This document shows positions 1-6,127 of a stretch of 14,839 bases of DNA, in pieces; position 1 is the stretch's first letter, and every line of letters begins with the position of its first letter. The position numbers and the translations under genes are program-made. The notes under the pieces are model-generated. The model saw only the letters and a list, made by a program, of their open reading frames with translations, ran no database searches and was not told the DNA's origin. Origin of the DNA: Brevundimonas sp. Its GTDB lineage: Bacteria; Pseudomonadota; Alphaproteobacteria; Caulobacterales; Caulobacteraceae. The stretch is from contig JAVHYH010000062.1 of the NCBI GenBank assembly GCA_031119155.1, positions 1 through 14,839 of the forward strand, given 5' to 3'.

Positions 1-1116
1 GTCCTGGCCCTTCCAGCTGGTGGCGTGGGCCGGCATGTTCTCCAGGCCCTCCCACCAGATGTCGCCGTCATCGGTGAGCGCGACGTTGGTGAAGACCGAG
101 TTGCCCTTGTTGATGGTCTTCATCGCGTTGGGGTTGGTGTGCTCGTTGGTGCCCGGCGCCACGCCGAAGAAGCCGTACTCGGGGTTGACCGCCCACAGCC
201 GGCCGTCGTCACCGATGCGCATCCAGGCGATGTCGTCGCCGATGGCCTCGACCTTCCAGCCGGGGATGGTCGGCTCGAGCATGGCGAGGTTGGTCTTGCC
301 GCAGGCGCTGGGGAACGCGGCGGCGACGTACTTGGTGACGTCCTCGGGGCTGGTCAGCTTGAGGATCAGCATGTGCTCGGCCATCCAGCCCTCGTCGCGG
401 GCCATGACCGAAGCGATCCGGAGCGCGAAGCACTTCTTGCCGAGCAGCGCGTTGCCGCCGTAGCCCGAGCCGTACGACCAGATCTCGCGCGTCTCGGGGT
501 AGTGGACGATCCACTTGTCCTCGTTGCAGGGCCAGGCCACATCCGCCTGCCCGTCAGCCAGCGGCGCGCCGAGCGTATGCACCGCGGGAACGAACTCGCC
601 GTCGTCGCCCAGCACGTCCAGCGCCGCCTTGCCCATCCGGGTCATGATGCCCATGGAGACGGCGACATAGCCGCTGTCGGTGATCTCGACGCCCAGCGCG
701 CTGATCTTCGATCCCAGCGGCCCCATCGAGAAGGGCACGACATACAGGGTCCGACCGGCCATGCAGCCGTCGAACAGACCGGCCATGCGCGCGCGCATCT
801 CGACCGGATCGGCCCAGTTGTTGGTCGGACCGGCGTCGATCTGGTCAGCCGAGCAGATGAAGGTGCGGCTCTCGACGCGGGCGACGTCCCTGGGGTCCGA
901 GGCGGCGTAGTAGCTGCCCGGGCGCTTGACCGGATCCAGCGCCTTCAGCGTGCCCTTGTCGATCAGGTCGGCGACGATGGCGGCCTTCTCGGTCTCGGAG
1001 CCGTCGCACCAGTGGACGCGGGCGGGCTTGGTCAGCGCCGCGATCTGCTCCACCCAGGCGATGAGACCGGCATGGCGGGTCGGGGCCGGCAGAAGGCCGG
1101 GGATCGAGTGGGTCAC
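1..1116 (-). CDS. pckG: Phosphoenolpyruvate carboxykinase, GTP-dependent (5' part, runs off the window)
   Basis: Catalyses oxaloacetate + GTP to PEP + CO2 + GDP, the entry step of gluconeogenesis in the cytoplasm. Reading down the minus strand from a GTG at 1116 gives 372 open codons to the window edge, about 60% of a normal ~600-residue enzyme. Visible family motifs are the GSGYGGNALLGKKCFALR substrate/metal region (near residue 218), the hallmark P-loop FPSACGKTNLAM with its reactive cysteine (near 267), and the GDDIAWM Mg-binding segment (near 293). The cysteine-containing P-loop separates this from the ATP-dependent PckA family. The GTG start is preceded by AGGAG with 7-nt spacing, and the next residues (THSIPGLLP) fit a PEPCK N-terminus. 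The gene is divergent from the DUF938 methyltransferase across about 210 bp. The C-terminal third, with the nucleotide-binding loop, lies outside. Long open frames on the opposite strand are shadows. Confidence 0.96.
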   Translation of the reverse strand, partial: MTHSIPGLLPAPTRHAGLIAWVEQIAALTKPARVHWCDGSETEKAAIVADLIDKGTLKALDPVKRPGSYYAASDPRDVARVESRTFICSADQIDAGPTNNWADPVEMRARMAGLFDGCMAGRTLYVVPFSMGPLGSKISALGVEITDSGYVAVSMGIMTRMGKAALDVLGDDGEFVPAVHTLGAPLADGQADVAWPCNEDKWIVHYPETREIWSYGSGYGGNALLGKKCFALRIASVMARDEGWMAEHMLILKLTSPEDVTKYVAAAFPSACGKTNLAMLEPTIPGWKVEAIGDDIAWMRIGDDGRLWAVNPEYGFFGVAPGTNEHTNPNAMKTINKGNSVFTNVALTDDGDIWWEGLENMPAHATSWKGQD

Positions 1117-1326
1117 GTGAGGTCTCCTGAACCGTCTGGCCCGGAGGTCTTGCCGCCCCCGTGACCGCTCCCTGATGCGTGTTTCATCACGCAATGTTTC
1201 AGCCGGAATGACACCGAACCCGGAGCGTCGTCAACCGGCGCACTTTTCAACCTCGGCCGTGACGGCGCGGAGGCGGCGACCGCACTTTCCGGTCGCGATC
1301 CCGCCCTCGCCGGGGTATCGGGCGGC
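1117..1326. promoter_or_regulatory. Divergent intergenic region, pckG / DUF938 gene
   Basis: This 210-bp non-coding gap should hold the promoters of both divergent genes. On the minus strand a TTGACG -35-like hexamer lies at 1234-1229, matching the Caulobacter housekeeping consensus, but the expected -10 about 17 bp downstream (TCATTC) is weak. I found no convincing palindrome or riboswitch. No clear plus-strand promoter stands out, and the downstream ATG at 1327 has only a weak GGGCGG-like ribosome site. Confidence 0.35.
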
Positions 1327-1962
1327 ATGCAGACGATGGACGACCTGATCGCCACGCCCGAAGGCGCCCTGAACTCCCCCGCCTCGATCCGCAACGCCGG
1401 GCCGATCCTGGAGGTGCTGAAGGCGCACATGCCCGCGCGGGGCCGGGTGCTGGAGATCGCCGGCGGCTCGGGCCAGCACTCCGTGGCTTTCGCGGGCGCC
1501 CTGCCCGGCCTCGACTGGACGCCCAGCGATCCCTCGCCCGAAGCCCGCGCCAGCATGGCCGCCTGGGCCAGACAGGCCAATCTGCCGAACCTGAACCCGC
1601 CCGTCGCGCTGGACATGCTGGACGAGGCCGGCTGGCCGACCGGCGCCTTCGAGGCGATGGTCTGCATCAACATGATCCACATCAGCCCTTGGGCGGCGAC
1701 GGAAGGGTTGATGCGGCTGGCGGGCCGGTCGCTGATCCGCCCGGGCGGCCTGCTGGCCGTCTATGGCCCCTATCGCGAGGCGGAGGTTGAACTGGCCCCG
1801 TCCAACGCCGACTTCGACGTCAGCCTGAAAAGCCGCAACCCGGACTGGGGCCTGCGCGACCGCGACGTCGTCGTGGCCGAGGCGAAGACGGCGGGGCTGG
1901 CCCTGACCCGGCGGGTCGAGATGCCCGCCAACAACATCATGCTCCTGTTCCGGACGGTCTGA
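1327..1962 (+). CDS. DUF938-family SAM-dependent methyltransferase
   Basis: A 211-residue Rossmann-fold protein. Motif I, VLEIAGGSGQHS (residues 41-52), is the typical SAM-binding glycine loop of the DUF938 family. It is followed by DWTPSDP (acidic ribose-contact region) and by CINMIHISPW, which in this family takes the place of the post-strand-4 motif. The near full-length fit to DUF938 (about 200-215 residues) supports the identification; the substrate of the family is not established. An alternative ATG three codons in (1336) is possible because neither start has a good Shine-Dalgarno site. The stop is one base before the ATG of the RluF-like synthase, so the two are probably co-transcribed. 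That pairing could hint at an RNA substrate, but this is only an inference from position. Confidence 0.9.
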   Translation: MQTMDDLIATPEGALNSPASIRNAGPILEVLKAHMPARGRVLEIAGGSGQHSVAFAGALPGLDWTPSDPSPEARASMAAWARQANLPNLNPPVALDMLDEAGWPTGAFEAMVCINMIHISPWAATEGLMRLAGRSLIRPGGLLAVYGPYREAEVELAPSNADFDVSLKSRNPDWGLRDRDVVVAEAKTAGLALTRRVEMPANNIMLLFRTV

Positions 1963-1963
1963 G

Positions 1964-2719
1964 ATGGCGTGGACGAAGACCTATGACGGCGCCGAGCCCG
2001 TCCGCATCAACAAATGGCTGGGCCAGTCGGGCGTCTGCTCGCGGCGCGAGGCCGACGCCCTGATCGCCGATGGGCTGGTGTCCATCGACGGCGAGGTGGT
2101 GCGCGACGCGGGCCGCAAGCTGGAGACCGGCCAGACCCTGACGCTAAACGACACCGCCACGGCCCAGCTGGCCGAGGGCATCACCGTCGTGATCCACAAG
2201 CCGACCGGCTATGTCTCGGGCCAGCCCGAACCGGACAAGCTGCCCGCCATCCGCCTGATCAGCGCGGGGACGCAGGTCGGGCCGGGCGAGGTTCCCGGCG
2301 ACATCTCCCTGCCCCCCATCGGACGGCTGGACGAGGACTCGCGCGGCCTGCTGCTGCTGTCCTCCGACGGGGTGGTGGCCAAGGCGGTGATCGGGCCGCA
2401 GTCCGATCTGGACAAGGAGTATCTGGTCCGGGTGGCGGGCGACATCACCGAGAAGAAGCTGAAGATGCTGCGCCACGGCCTGATGCTGGACGGCCGCCAG
2501 CTCAAGCCCGCCTATGTCAGCCGGATGGAGTCGCACCGGCTGAAATTCATCCTGCGCGAGGGCCGCAACCGCCAGATCCGCCGCATGTGCGAGATGGTCG
2601 AGCTGGAGGTCACCGACCTGCTCCGCGTCCGCATCGGCCCGCTCAAGCTCGACAACCTGCCCGAAGGCAAGTGGCGCATGCTGACGGCCGAGGAGCGGGA
2701 CGCGCTGATCAGGGGCTGA
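1964..2719 (+). CDS. rluF: RsuA/RluB-family pseudouridine synthase, RluF-like
   Basis: Predicted to isomerise a uridine of 23S rRNA to pseudouridine (E. coli RluF modifies U2604 and also a tRNA-Tyr position). An N-terminal S4 RNA-binding domain (residues about 14-60) shows RINKWLGQSGVCSRREAD, very close to the RluF N-terminus. The catalytic loop GRLDEDSRGLLLLSSDG puts the nucleophilic Asp at residue 123; the D-S pair after it is seen in RluF, whereas RsuA and RluB carry other residues there. KEYLV and LREGRNRQIRRMCE are the other conserved blocks. At 251 residues it lacks the long basic tail of E. coli RluF. It starts one base after the DUF938 stop, suggesting coupling. Its last 11 bases overlap the end of the convergent RibD-C gene. 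RluB/RluE-type specificity cannot be excluded from sequence alone. Confidence 0.88.
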   Translation: MAWTKTYDGAEPVRINKWLGQSGVCSRREADALIADGLVSIDGEVVRDAGRKLETGQTLTLNDTATAQLAEGITVVIHKPTGYVSGQPEPDKLPAIRLISAGTQVGPGEVPGDISLPPIGRLDEDSRGLLLLSSDGVVAKAVIGPQSDLDKEYLVRVAGDITEKKLKMLRHGLMLDGRQLKPAYVSRMESHRLKFILREGRNRQIRRMCEMVELEVTDLLRVRIGPLKLDNLPEGKWRMLTAEERDALIRG

Positions 2720-3245
2720 CCGGCTCATAGGTCAGCAGGATCGCCTCGGCGCCGATCCGCTCGCTGTCGACCAGATGCAGCGGCGGGCGCGGCCCGGCGA
2801 AATAGGGGACGCCGCCGCCCGTGACGTAGGGATGCAGATAGATGCGGTAGGCGTCGATCAGGCCCATGTCGCCAAGGCTCTTCGCCAGCTTCGGGCCGCC
2901 CACCTCGATCTCTCCGTCGACCTCGGCCTTGAGCTTGCGGACCGCCGCCTCGACATGGTCCGAGATCAGGGTGGCGTTGGGCCCGACCGACTTGAGCGTG
3001 CGGGAGACCACCCATTTCGGGTGCGCGCGCCAGGCCTCGGCGACCGCGCGCTCGTCCGGGGTCCATTCGGGGTGATCTTCATCCCAGTAGGCCATGATCT
3101 CGTAGAGCCGGCGGCCATAGAGACTGCCCGCCTGTCCCTGCACCTGCTCGATGAAGTGGCGGAACAGGACGGCGTCTGGCGCGAAGGCGTCATGGTCGAC
3201 ATAGCCGTCCAGCGACTGGTTCATGCCGAAGACGAGCGTCGCCAT
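2709..3245 (-). CDS. Dihydrofolate reductase-fold family protein (RibD C-terminal type)
   Basis: A 178-residue single-domain protein of the RibD_C family, an NAD(P)H-binding DHFR fold. Family signs are the N-terminal strand and loop MATLVFGMNQSLDGYVDHDAF (substrate side), YGRRLYEIMAYW in the middle, and the EIEVGGPKLAKSLGDMGLIDAY segment, where the glycine pair corresponds to the cofactor phosphate-binding region. Stand-alone members are common in soil bacteria and mostly lack a defined substrate, so I do not assign a reaction. The ATG lies one base after the stop of the glutathione S-transferase gene and has no strong ribosome site, so translation is probably coupled to it. The MarR operator upstream of the transferase would then control both genes. 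It ends convergently inside the last codons of the RluF-like gene. Confidence 0.9.
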   Translation of the reverse strand: MATLVFGMNQSLDGYVDHDAFAPDAVLFRHFIEQVQGQAGSLYGRRLYEIMAYWDEDHPEWTPDERAVAEAWRAHPKWVVSRTLKSVGPNATLISDHVEAAVRKLKAEVDGEIEVGGPKLAKSLGDMGLIDAYRIYLHPYVTGGGVPYFAGPRPPLHLVDSERIGAEAILLTYEPVSP

Positions 3246-3246
3246 C

Positions 3247-3921
3247 TCAGGCGCCCCCGGTCAGGGCCGGATTCTTCGCCTCCGCCGCCCTGAACGGCTT
3301 CAGCTGATCCTCCAGCGCGCGTTTGAAGGCCGGGCGCGCTTCGTTGCGGGCGACATAGACGGCCAGGGCCGGGAAGTCGGCGAGGATGTCGGTGTGGCGC
3401 AGGTCGCGCAGGACGTGGGTCATCAGGATGTCGGCGGCGCTGAACCGGTCGTCGGCGAACCAGCGGCGGTCGCCCAGCGCCGTCTGCAGGTCGCCCAGCC
3501 GCTTGCGCAGGAAGGTCTCGACCTCCGGACGGCGGGCCTTGGCCCAGTCCTTGTCGGCGTTGAACAGATCAATGATCGCCAGCTCGGCCACCGTGGGCTC
3601 AACGCTGTTCATGGCCGCGAACAGCCAGGTCAGGACCATGGCCCGGCCCGCATCGTCGGCGGGCATCAGCTGGTCCGAGGTCTGGGCGATCCACAGCACG
3701 ATGGCGCCGCTCTCGAACATCTCGACCCGGTCGTCGCGATAGGCCGGCACCTGACCGAAGGGCTGCATGGCCCGGTATTCGGGCGTCGCCTGATCCTCGA
3801 ACCCGATCAGCCGGTCGTCATAGCCCAGCCCCGCCTCCTCCAGCGCCCAGCGCACCCGGATGTCCCGGACCGAGCCCTGGGCGAAGGGCGGCACCCATTT
3901 GAACGCGGTCACCTGGATCAT
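3247..3921 (-). CDS. Glutathione S-transferase family protein
   Basis: A 224-residue cytoplasmic GST. The thioredoxin-fold half (about 1-80) contains the cis-proline loop FGQVPAYRDD and the glutathione-binding ESGAIVLWIA. The helical half includes the conserved RRWFADDRFSAADILMTHVL N-capping-box segment. These enzymes conjugate or reduce electrophiles with glutathione; the substrate here is unknown. I chose the ATG at 3921 because AGAGGA lies 8 nt before it and MIQVTAFKW begins the expected first strand. An in-frame ATG further upstream (4038) would add 39 non-homologous residues and run into the MarR gene. It is transcribed away from the MarR gene, with 76 bp between them, and is followed one base later by the RibD-C gene. 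The arrangement suggests a small detoxification unit repressed by MarR. Confidence 0.93.
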   Translation of the reverse strand: MIQVTAFKWVPPFAQGSVRDIRVRWALEEAGLGYDDRLIGFEDQATPEYRAMQPFGQVPAYRDDRVEMFESGAIVLWIAQTSDQLMPADDAGRAMVLTWLFAAMNSVEPTVAELAIIDLFNADKDWAKARRPEVETFLRKRLGDLQTALGDRRWFADDRFSAADILMTHVLRDLRHTDILADFPALAVYVARNEARPAFKRALEDQLKPFRAAEAKNPALTGGA

Positions 3922-3962
3922 CGGACGTTTCCTCTCGGGGCGGCTCTGCGGCCGGTCATTTC

Positions 3963-3992
3963 TTGACGTTTGAGTTGATATCAACCTATCTC
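3963..3992 (+). promoter_or_regulatory. Candidate marR promoter
   Basis: TTGACG at 3963-3968 matches the Caulobacter-type -35. CCTATCTC at 3985-3992 is close to the -10 consensus GCTANAWC. The 15-16-bp gap between them is filled by the palindromic operator. Transcription would start near 3998, which is the ATG itself. No Shine-Dalgarno sequence is seen, consistent with a leaderless mRNA. The match to published consensus is from memory; no scoring was run. Confidence 0.45.
3974..3985. promoter_or_regulatory. MarR-type operator palindrome
   Basis: GTTGATATCAAC is a perfect 12-bp palindrome in the 76-bp space between the divergent GST and MarR genes. Symmetric sites with a TTGATATCAA core are typical of MarR-family dimers. 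It sits between the likely -35 and -10 of the MarR gene, so binding would block that promoter and probably also the GST promoter. It is the only clear palindrome in the gap. Confidence 0.7.
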
Positions 3993-3997
3993 GACGC

Positions 3998-4447
3998 ATG
4001 TCAAACCTGCCCGAGCCCTTCGCCACCACCCTGCACATCCGCGATCACTGCCTGTGCCTGCATGCACAACAGGCGGCGCGGGCGCTGTCGCGGCGGTTCG
4101 ACGAGGTCTTCCGCCCGCTGGGCCTGACCAGCGGCCAGTTCTCGCTGCTGAACAGCCTGAACCGGCCCGCGCCCCCGACCATCGGCCAGGTGGCCGAGAC
4201 CCTGGCCATGGACCGGTCCACGGTGACCGCCAACCTGAAGCCGCTGGAGCGGTCGGGTGCGGTCATCAGCACCGTCGACGCGGACGATCGCCGGGGCCGC
4301 CGGGTCGCGCTGACCGCGGCTGGACGCGACCTGCTGGCCCGGGCGACCCCGATCTGGATCGAGACCCACCGGCAGGTCGAGGCCGAACTGGAGGACGGCG
4401 GCGCGGACCGGACGCGGAACGGGCTGCGTCGGCTGGCCGGCCGCTGA
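3998..4447 (+). CDS. MarR-family transcriptional regulator
   Basis: A 149-residue winged-helix dimeric regulator. After a dimerisation helix (HIRDHCLCLHAQQAARALSR) come GLTSGQFSLLNSL, the recognition helix region TIGQVAETLAMDRSTVTANL (about residues 67-86) and the wing DADDRRGRRVALTAAGRDLL. Two cysteines lie close together in helix 1 (Cys18 and Cys20). In some MarR proteins N-terminal cysteines sense oxidants or electrophiles, but this is only a possibility here. The ATG at 3998 has no ribosome site and lies where transcription should begin, suggesting a leaderless message. It is divergent from a GST/RibD-C pair, which suggests that it represses that pair and itself and responds to an electrophile or small aromatic ligand; the ligand is unknown. 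The stop codon directly abuts the stop of the convergent zinc-ribbon gene. Confidence 0.93.
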   Translation: MSNLPEPFATTLHIRDHCLCLHAQQAARALSRRFDEVFRPLGLTSGQFSLLNSLNRPAPPTIGQVAETLAMDRSTVTANLKPLERSGAVISTVDADDRRGRRVALTAAGRDLLARATPIWIETHRQVEAELEDGGADRTRNGLRRLAGR

Positions 4448-4696
4448 TCAGACCACCGCGCCGTCCTCGCCGTCCCGCCGGCGGAACAGGCCCCGGACGC
4501 GGCGGCTGACGGAGCTCAGGCGGCTGGAGCAGCCGTCCCTGATGCCCCGCGCCAGCAACGGCTTCGGACTGCGGCACAGGCACATGTAACAGGTGAACGG
4601 GCGACCGCTGTCCAGCTCGATCCGCGTTCGCCAGTCGGCCTCGCAACACTCGGGACAGCGCACCCGCACCGCCCCCTCCAGACCTCGCATCCACAT
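4448..4696 (-). CDS. Small zinc-ribbon protein, function unknown
   Basis: An 82-residue protein with CPEC at residues 14-17 and CYMC at 36-39, an 18-residue gap between the pairs: a standard four-cysteine zinc ribbon. Two more cysteines (18 and 41) directly follow the pairs. The C-terminal half is strongly basic (SRRVRGLFRRRDGED), which might favour nucleic-acid contact. The ATG at 4696 has GGAGG 7 nt upstream, strong support for a real gene. No signal peptide or membrane segment is visible. It is convergent with the MarR gene (stops are adjacent) and in the same direction as the glutaredoxin fusion upstream, 86 bp away. I do not recognise a named family and infer no specific role. Confidence 0.72.
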   Translation of the reverse strand: MWMRGLEGAVRVRCPECCEADWRTRIELDSGRPFTCYMCLCRSPKPLLARGIRDGCSSRLSSVSRRVRGLFRRRDGEDGAVV

Positions 4697-4782
4697 ACCC
4701 GGCCCTCCCCTGAAGGGGTGAAGAAACCGCGATTACTCGCTATACGTGCACACTTCGTGCCCTGATTCCCGCCACCCGTCAC

Positions 4783-5526
4783 CTAATGTCCGGAAGCGAA
4801 CATCCACGCCGCCATGGCGATCATCATCAGGTTCTCGGTCAGGGAGACGAAGCCCAGCGGGACGTTGGTCGAACCGCCGACGCAGGCGCATTTCAGCCGG
4901 CGTTTGTCGACATAGACCGCCTTGAACACCGACGCCGCCCCGATCCCGCCGATGAACAGGGCCACCGGCGCCGACAGCCAGGTCAGCACCCCCGCCAGCA
5001 TCAGCACCCCGGCGCCCAGTTCGGCGAACGGATAGAGATAGCCGTACGGCGGCCATTTCTGCGCCAGCAGATCGTAGTTGAGGAACATGGTCGAGAATTT
5101 CTCGACATCCTGCAGCTTCAGCATCGCCAGCAGACACATGGCGATGGAGATGAAGGCGGGCGGCAGGCTGGCCAGCATCGGCCCCTCCCTCCACCAGACC
5201 ACCACCAGAGCCAGCAGCAGGGCCACGGCGAAGACCGCCAGCACGGGCACATAGCTGGTCGCGCCGGCCTCGGGCACGCGCTGGCCGAAGAAGCGGCGCA
5301 GGTCGTCGTAGCCCCCGACCCTCACACCGTCGATGAAGGTCTGGGGCGTGGTCTTCACCGCGTGTTCGGCCTTGAAGGCGTCGGTCTCGGCGCGGGTGGC
5401 CAGATGGCGATCCTCGACCGCATAGCCCTTGCGCTTCAGCAGCCACAACGCCTTGCGCCCGTAGGGGCAGACATGGTCGGGCATGACCATGCGGTAGAGG
5501 ACGGCGGTCTTCTCAGGGTTCGGCAT
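4783..5526 (-). CDS. Glutaredoxin - MauE/DoxX membrane fusion protein
   Basis: A 247-residue two-domain protein. Residues 1-82 are a glutaredoxin: CPYG active site with a single cysteine (Cys20), cis-Pro loop TTPQTFIDG (59-67) and GGYDDLRRFF. From about residue 92 follow four or so hydrophobic segments (roughly 93-112, 120-138, 163-184, 187-205) and a final one after 225, typical of the MauE/DoxX redox-associated membrane family. A CAC pair (Cys213, Cys215) lies in the hallmark KCACVGG...VPLGFVSLTENLMM segment. MauE proteins help form disulfides or deliver electrons in the envelope; the fused cytosolic glutaredoxin suggests thiol electrons pass to a membrane cysteine pair. The ATG at 5526 has GGAG 6 nt before it; a longer start at 5580 would lie inside the operator. 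It is divergent from the MerR gene and probably controlled by it. Confidence 0.88.
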   Translation of the reverse strand: MPNPEKTAVLYRMVMPDHVCPYGRKALWLLKRKGYAVEDRHLATRAETDAFKAEHAVKTTPQTFIDGVRVGGYDDLRRFFGQRVPEAGATSYVPVLAVFAVALLLALVVVWWREGPMLASLPPAFISIAMCLLAMLKLQDVEKFSTMFLNYDLLAQKWPPYGYLYPFAELGAGVLMLAGVLTWLSAPVALFIGGIGAASVFKAVYVDKRRLKCACVGGSTNVPLGFVSLTENLMMIAMAAWMFASGH

Positions 5527-5559
5527 CGGGATCTCCGGCTTGTTCACAACGGCCCGCGC

Positions 5560-5593
5560 CCTATCTGAGGTCCGTACCATGGTACGGAGTCAA
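5560..5593. promoter_or_regulatory. MerR-type operator/promoter between grx-mauE and merR-like gene
   Basis: TCCGTACCATGGTACGGA (5571-5588) is a perfect 18-bp palindrome. On the minus strand it is preceded directly by TTGACT (5593-5588), giving TTGACT-CCGTAC-CATG-GTACGG. This is nearly the layout of the mercury operator (TTGACTCCGTACATGAGTACGG, from memory). A weak -10, TCAGAT, follows at 19-bp spacing, the stretched spacing that MerR activators require. On the plus strand TTGTTC (5540-5545) and TATCTG (5562-5567) could drive the regulator gene, starting inside the palindrome and so allowing autorepression. Confidence 0.75.
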
Positions 5594-5596
5594 GCG

Positions 5597-5980
5597 ATGA
5601 CCGATCTGACCATTTCCGGCCTCGCCCGCCACGGCGGCGTGGGGGTGGAGACCATCCGCTACTATCAGCGCCGCGGCCTGCTGGAGACGCCGCGCGGGGA
5701 AGGCGTCCGGCGCTATGACGAGGAGGACCGGCGCCGCCTGCGCTTCATCCGCTCGGCCCAGACGGCGGGTTTCACCCTTGAGCAGATCGGCGAACTGCTG
5801 GCGCTGGACGCCGGTCAGGACCGGGCGCGGGCACGCGATCTGGCGCAGGCGCGACTGACCGAACTGGACGCGAAGATCGCCGAACTGGAGACGGCGCGGG
5901 CGTCGCTGCGGCGGCTGGCGCAGGCCTGCGGCGCGGGCAGTTCGGGGCCCTGCCCGATCATCACGGCGTTCGAGGGGTGA
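5597..5980 (+). CDS. MerR-family transcriptional regulator, mercury-MerR-like but without the first metal cysteine
   Basis: A 127-residue regulator. The N-terminal winged helix (LTISGLARHGGVGVETIRYYQRRGLL, then RRYDEEDRRRLRFIRSAQTAGFTLEQI) is close to Hg(II)-sensing MerR. A dimerisation helix follows (residues about 80-110), and the C-terminus ACGAGSSGPCPIITAFEG resembles MerR's C117...C126-P-L-I loop. Cys111 and Cys119 are present, one residue closer than in MerR, while the position of MerR Cys82 is filled by a non-cysteine (LDAGQDRARARDL). The three-cysteine Hg site is therefore incomplete, and the inducer may be another thiophilic metal, a disulfide stress or an oxidant. I chose the ATG at 5597 because GGAG (5586-5589) precedes it by 7 nt and the fold starts at once; a longer frame from 5540 would translate the operator. 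Its likely target is the divergent glutaredoxin fusion. Confidence 0.9.
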   Translation: MTDLTISGLARHGGVGVETIRYYQRRGLLETPRGEGVRRYDEEDRRRLRFIRSAQTAGFTLEQIGELLALDAGQDRARARDLAQARLTELDAKIAELETARASLRRLAQACGAGSSGPCPIITAFEG

Positions 5981-5989
5981 GAGGGCCCC

Positions 5990-6127
5990 CTACTTCAGAT
6001 ACGGCCCCACCTTCCGCTCCAGCAGAGCCACCAGCTCGGGCTGCATGAACGCGTAGTCGTCGGGGATGTCGAGGCAGACCATGCGGGCGCACTTCAGGTG
6101 ACTGCCGAAGCGACGCTGCAGCGCGCG
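5990..6127 (-). pseudogene. 3' remnant of a predicted tyrosine-phosphatase-like gene (COG4551 type)
   Basis: On the minus strand, 43 codons from 6121 to a TAG at 5992-5990 read LQRRFGSHLKCARMVCLDIP followed by DDYAFMQPELVALLERKVGPYLK. I recognise this as the characteristic C-terminus of the small low-molecular-weight-phosphatase-like family (COG4551), where a DIPDDY...MQPELV ending is conserved. The catalytic N-terminal part (a CxxNxxRS-type loop) is absent anywhere nearby, and the frame meets a TGA at 6130-6128 just upstream. The only internal ATG would leave about 30 residues. The gene is therefore a truncated remnant. Its 5' side overlaps the last codons of the preceding unknown gene in another frame, marking a deletion or rearrangement junction near 6122-6130. 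The family match is from memory. Confidence 0.7.

Noticed and set aside
25..1164. Long plus-strand open frame of about 379 codons
   Set aside because: It is antisense to the PEP carboxykinase gene, whose motifs are unmistakable. The translation is low-complexity Gly/Ala/Val/Asp/Arg text typical of GC-rich shadow frames.
3922..4038. 39-residue N-terminal extension of the GST
   Set aside because: It would cross the operator and overlap the MarR gene, while the ATG at 3921 has a good ribosome site and begins the GST fold.
4719..4730. CCCCTTCAGGGG-type mini-hairpin upstream of the zinc-ribbon gene
   Set aside because: Five-base arms with a 2-nt loop overlapping the ribosome site in GC-rich DNA are likely chance.
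5571..5588. Complete mercury-resistance locus
   Set aside because: The operator resembles mer, but no merT, merP, merA or merB is present and the regulator lacks the Cys82 equivalent.
5540..5596. 19-residue N-terminal extension of the MerR-like regulator
   Set aside because: It would translate the operator palindrome; the ATG at 5597 has a spaced GGAG and starts the helix-turn-helix domain.
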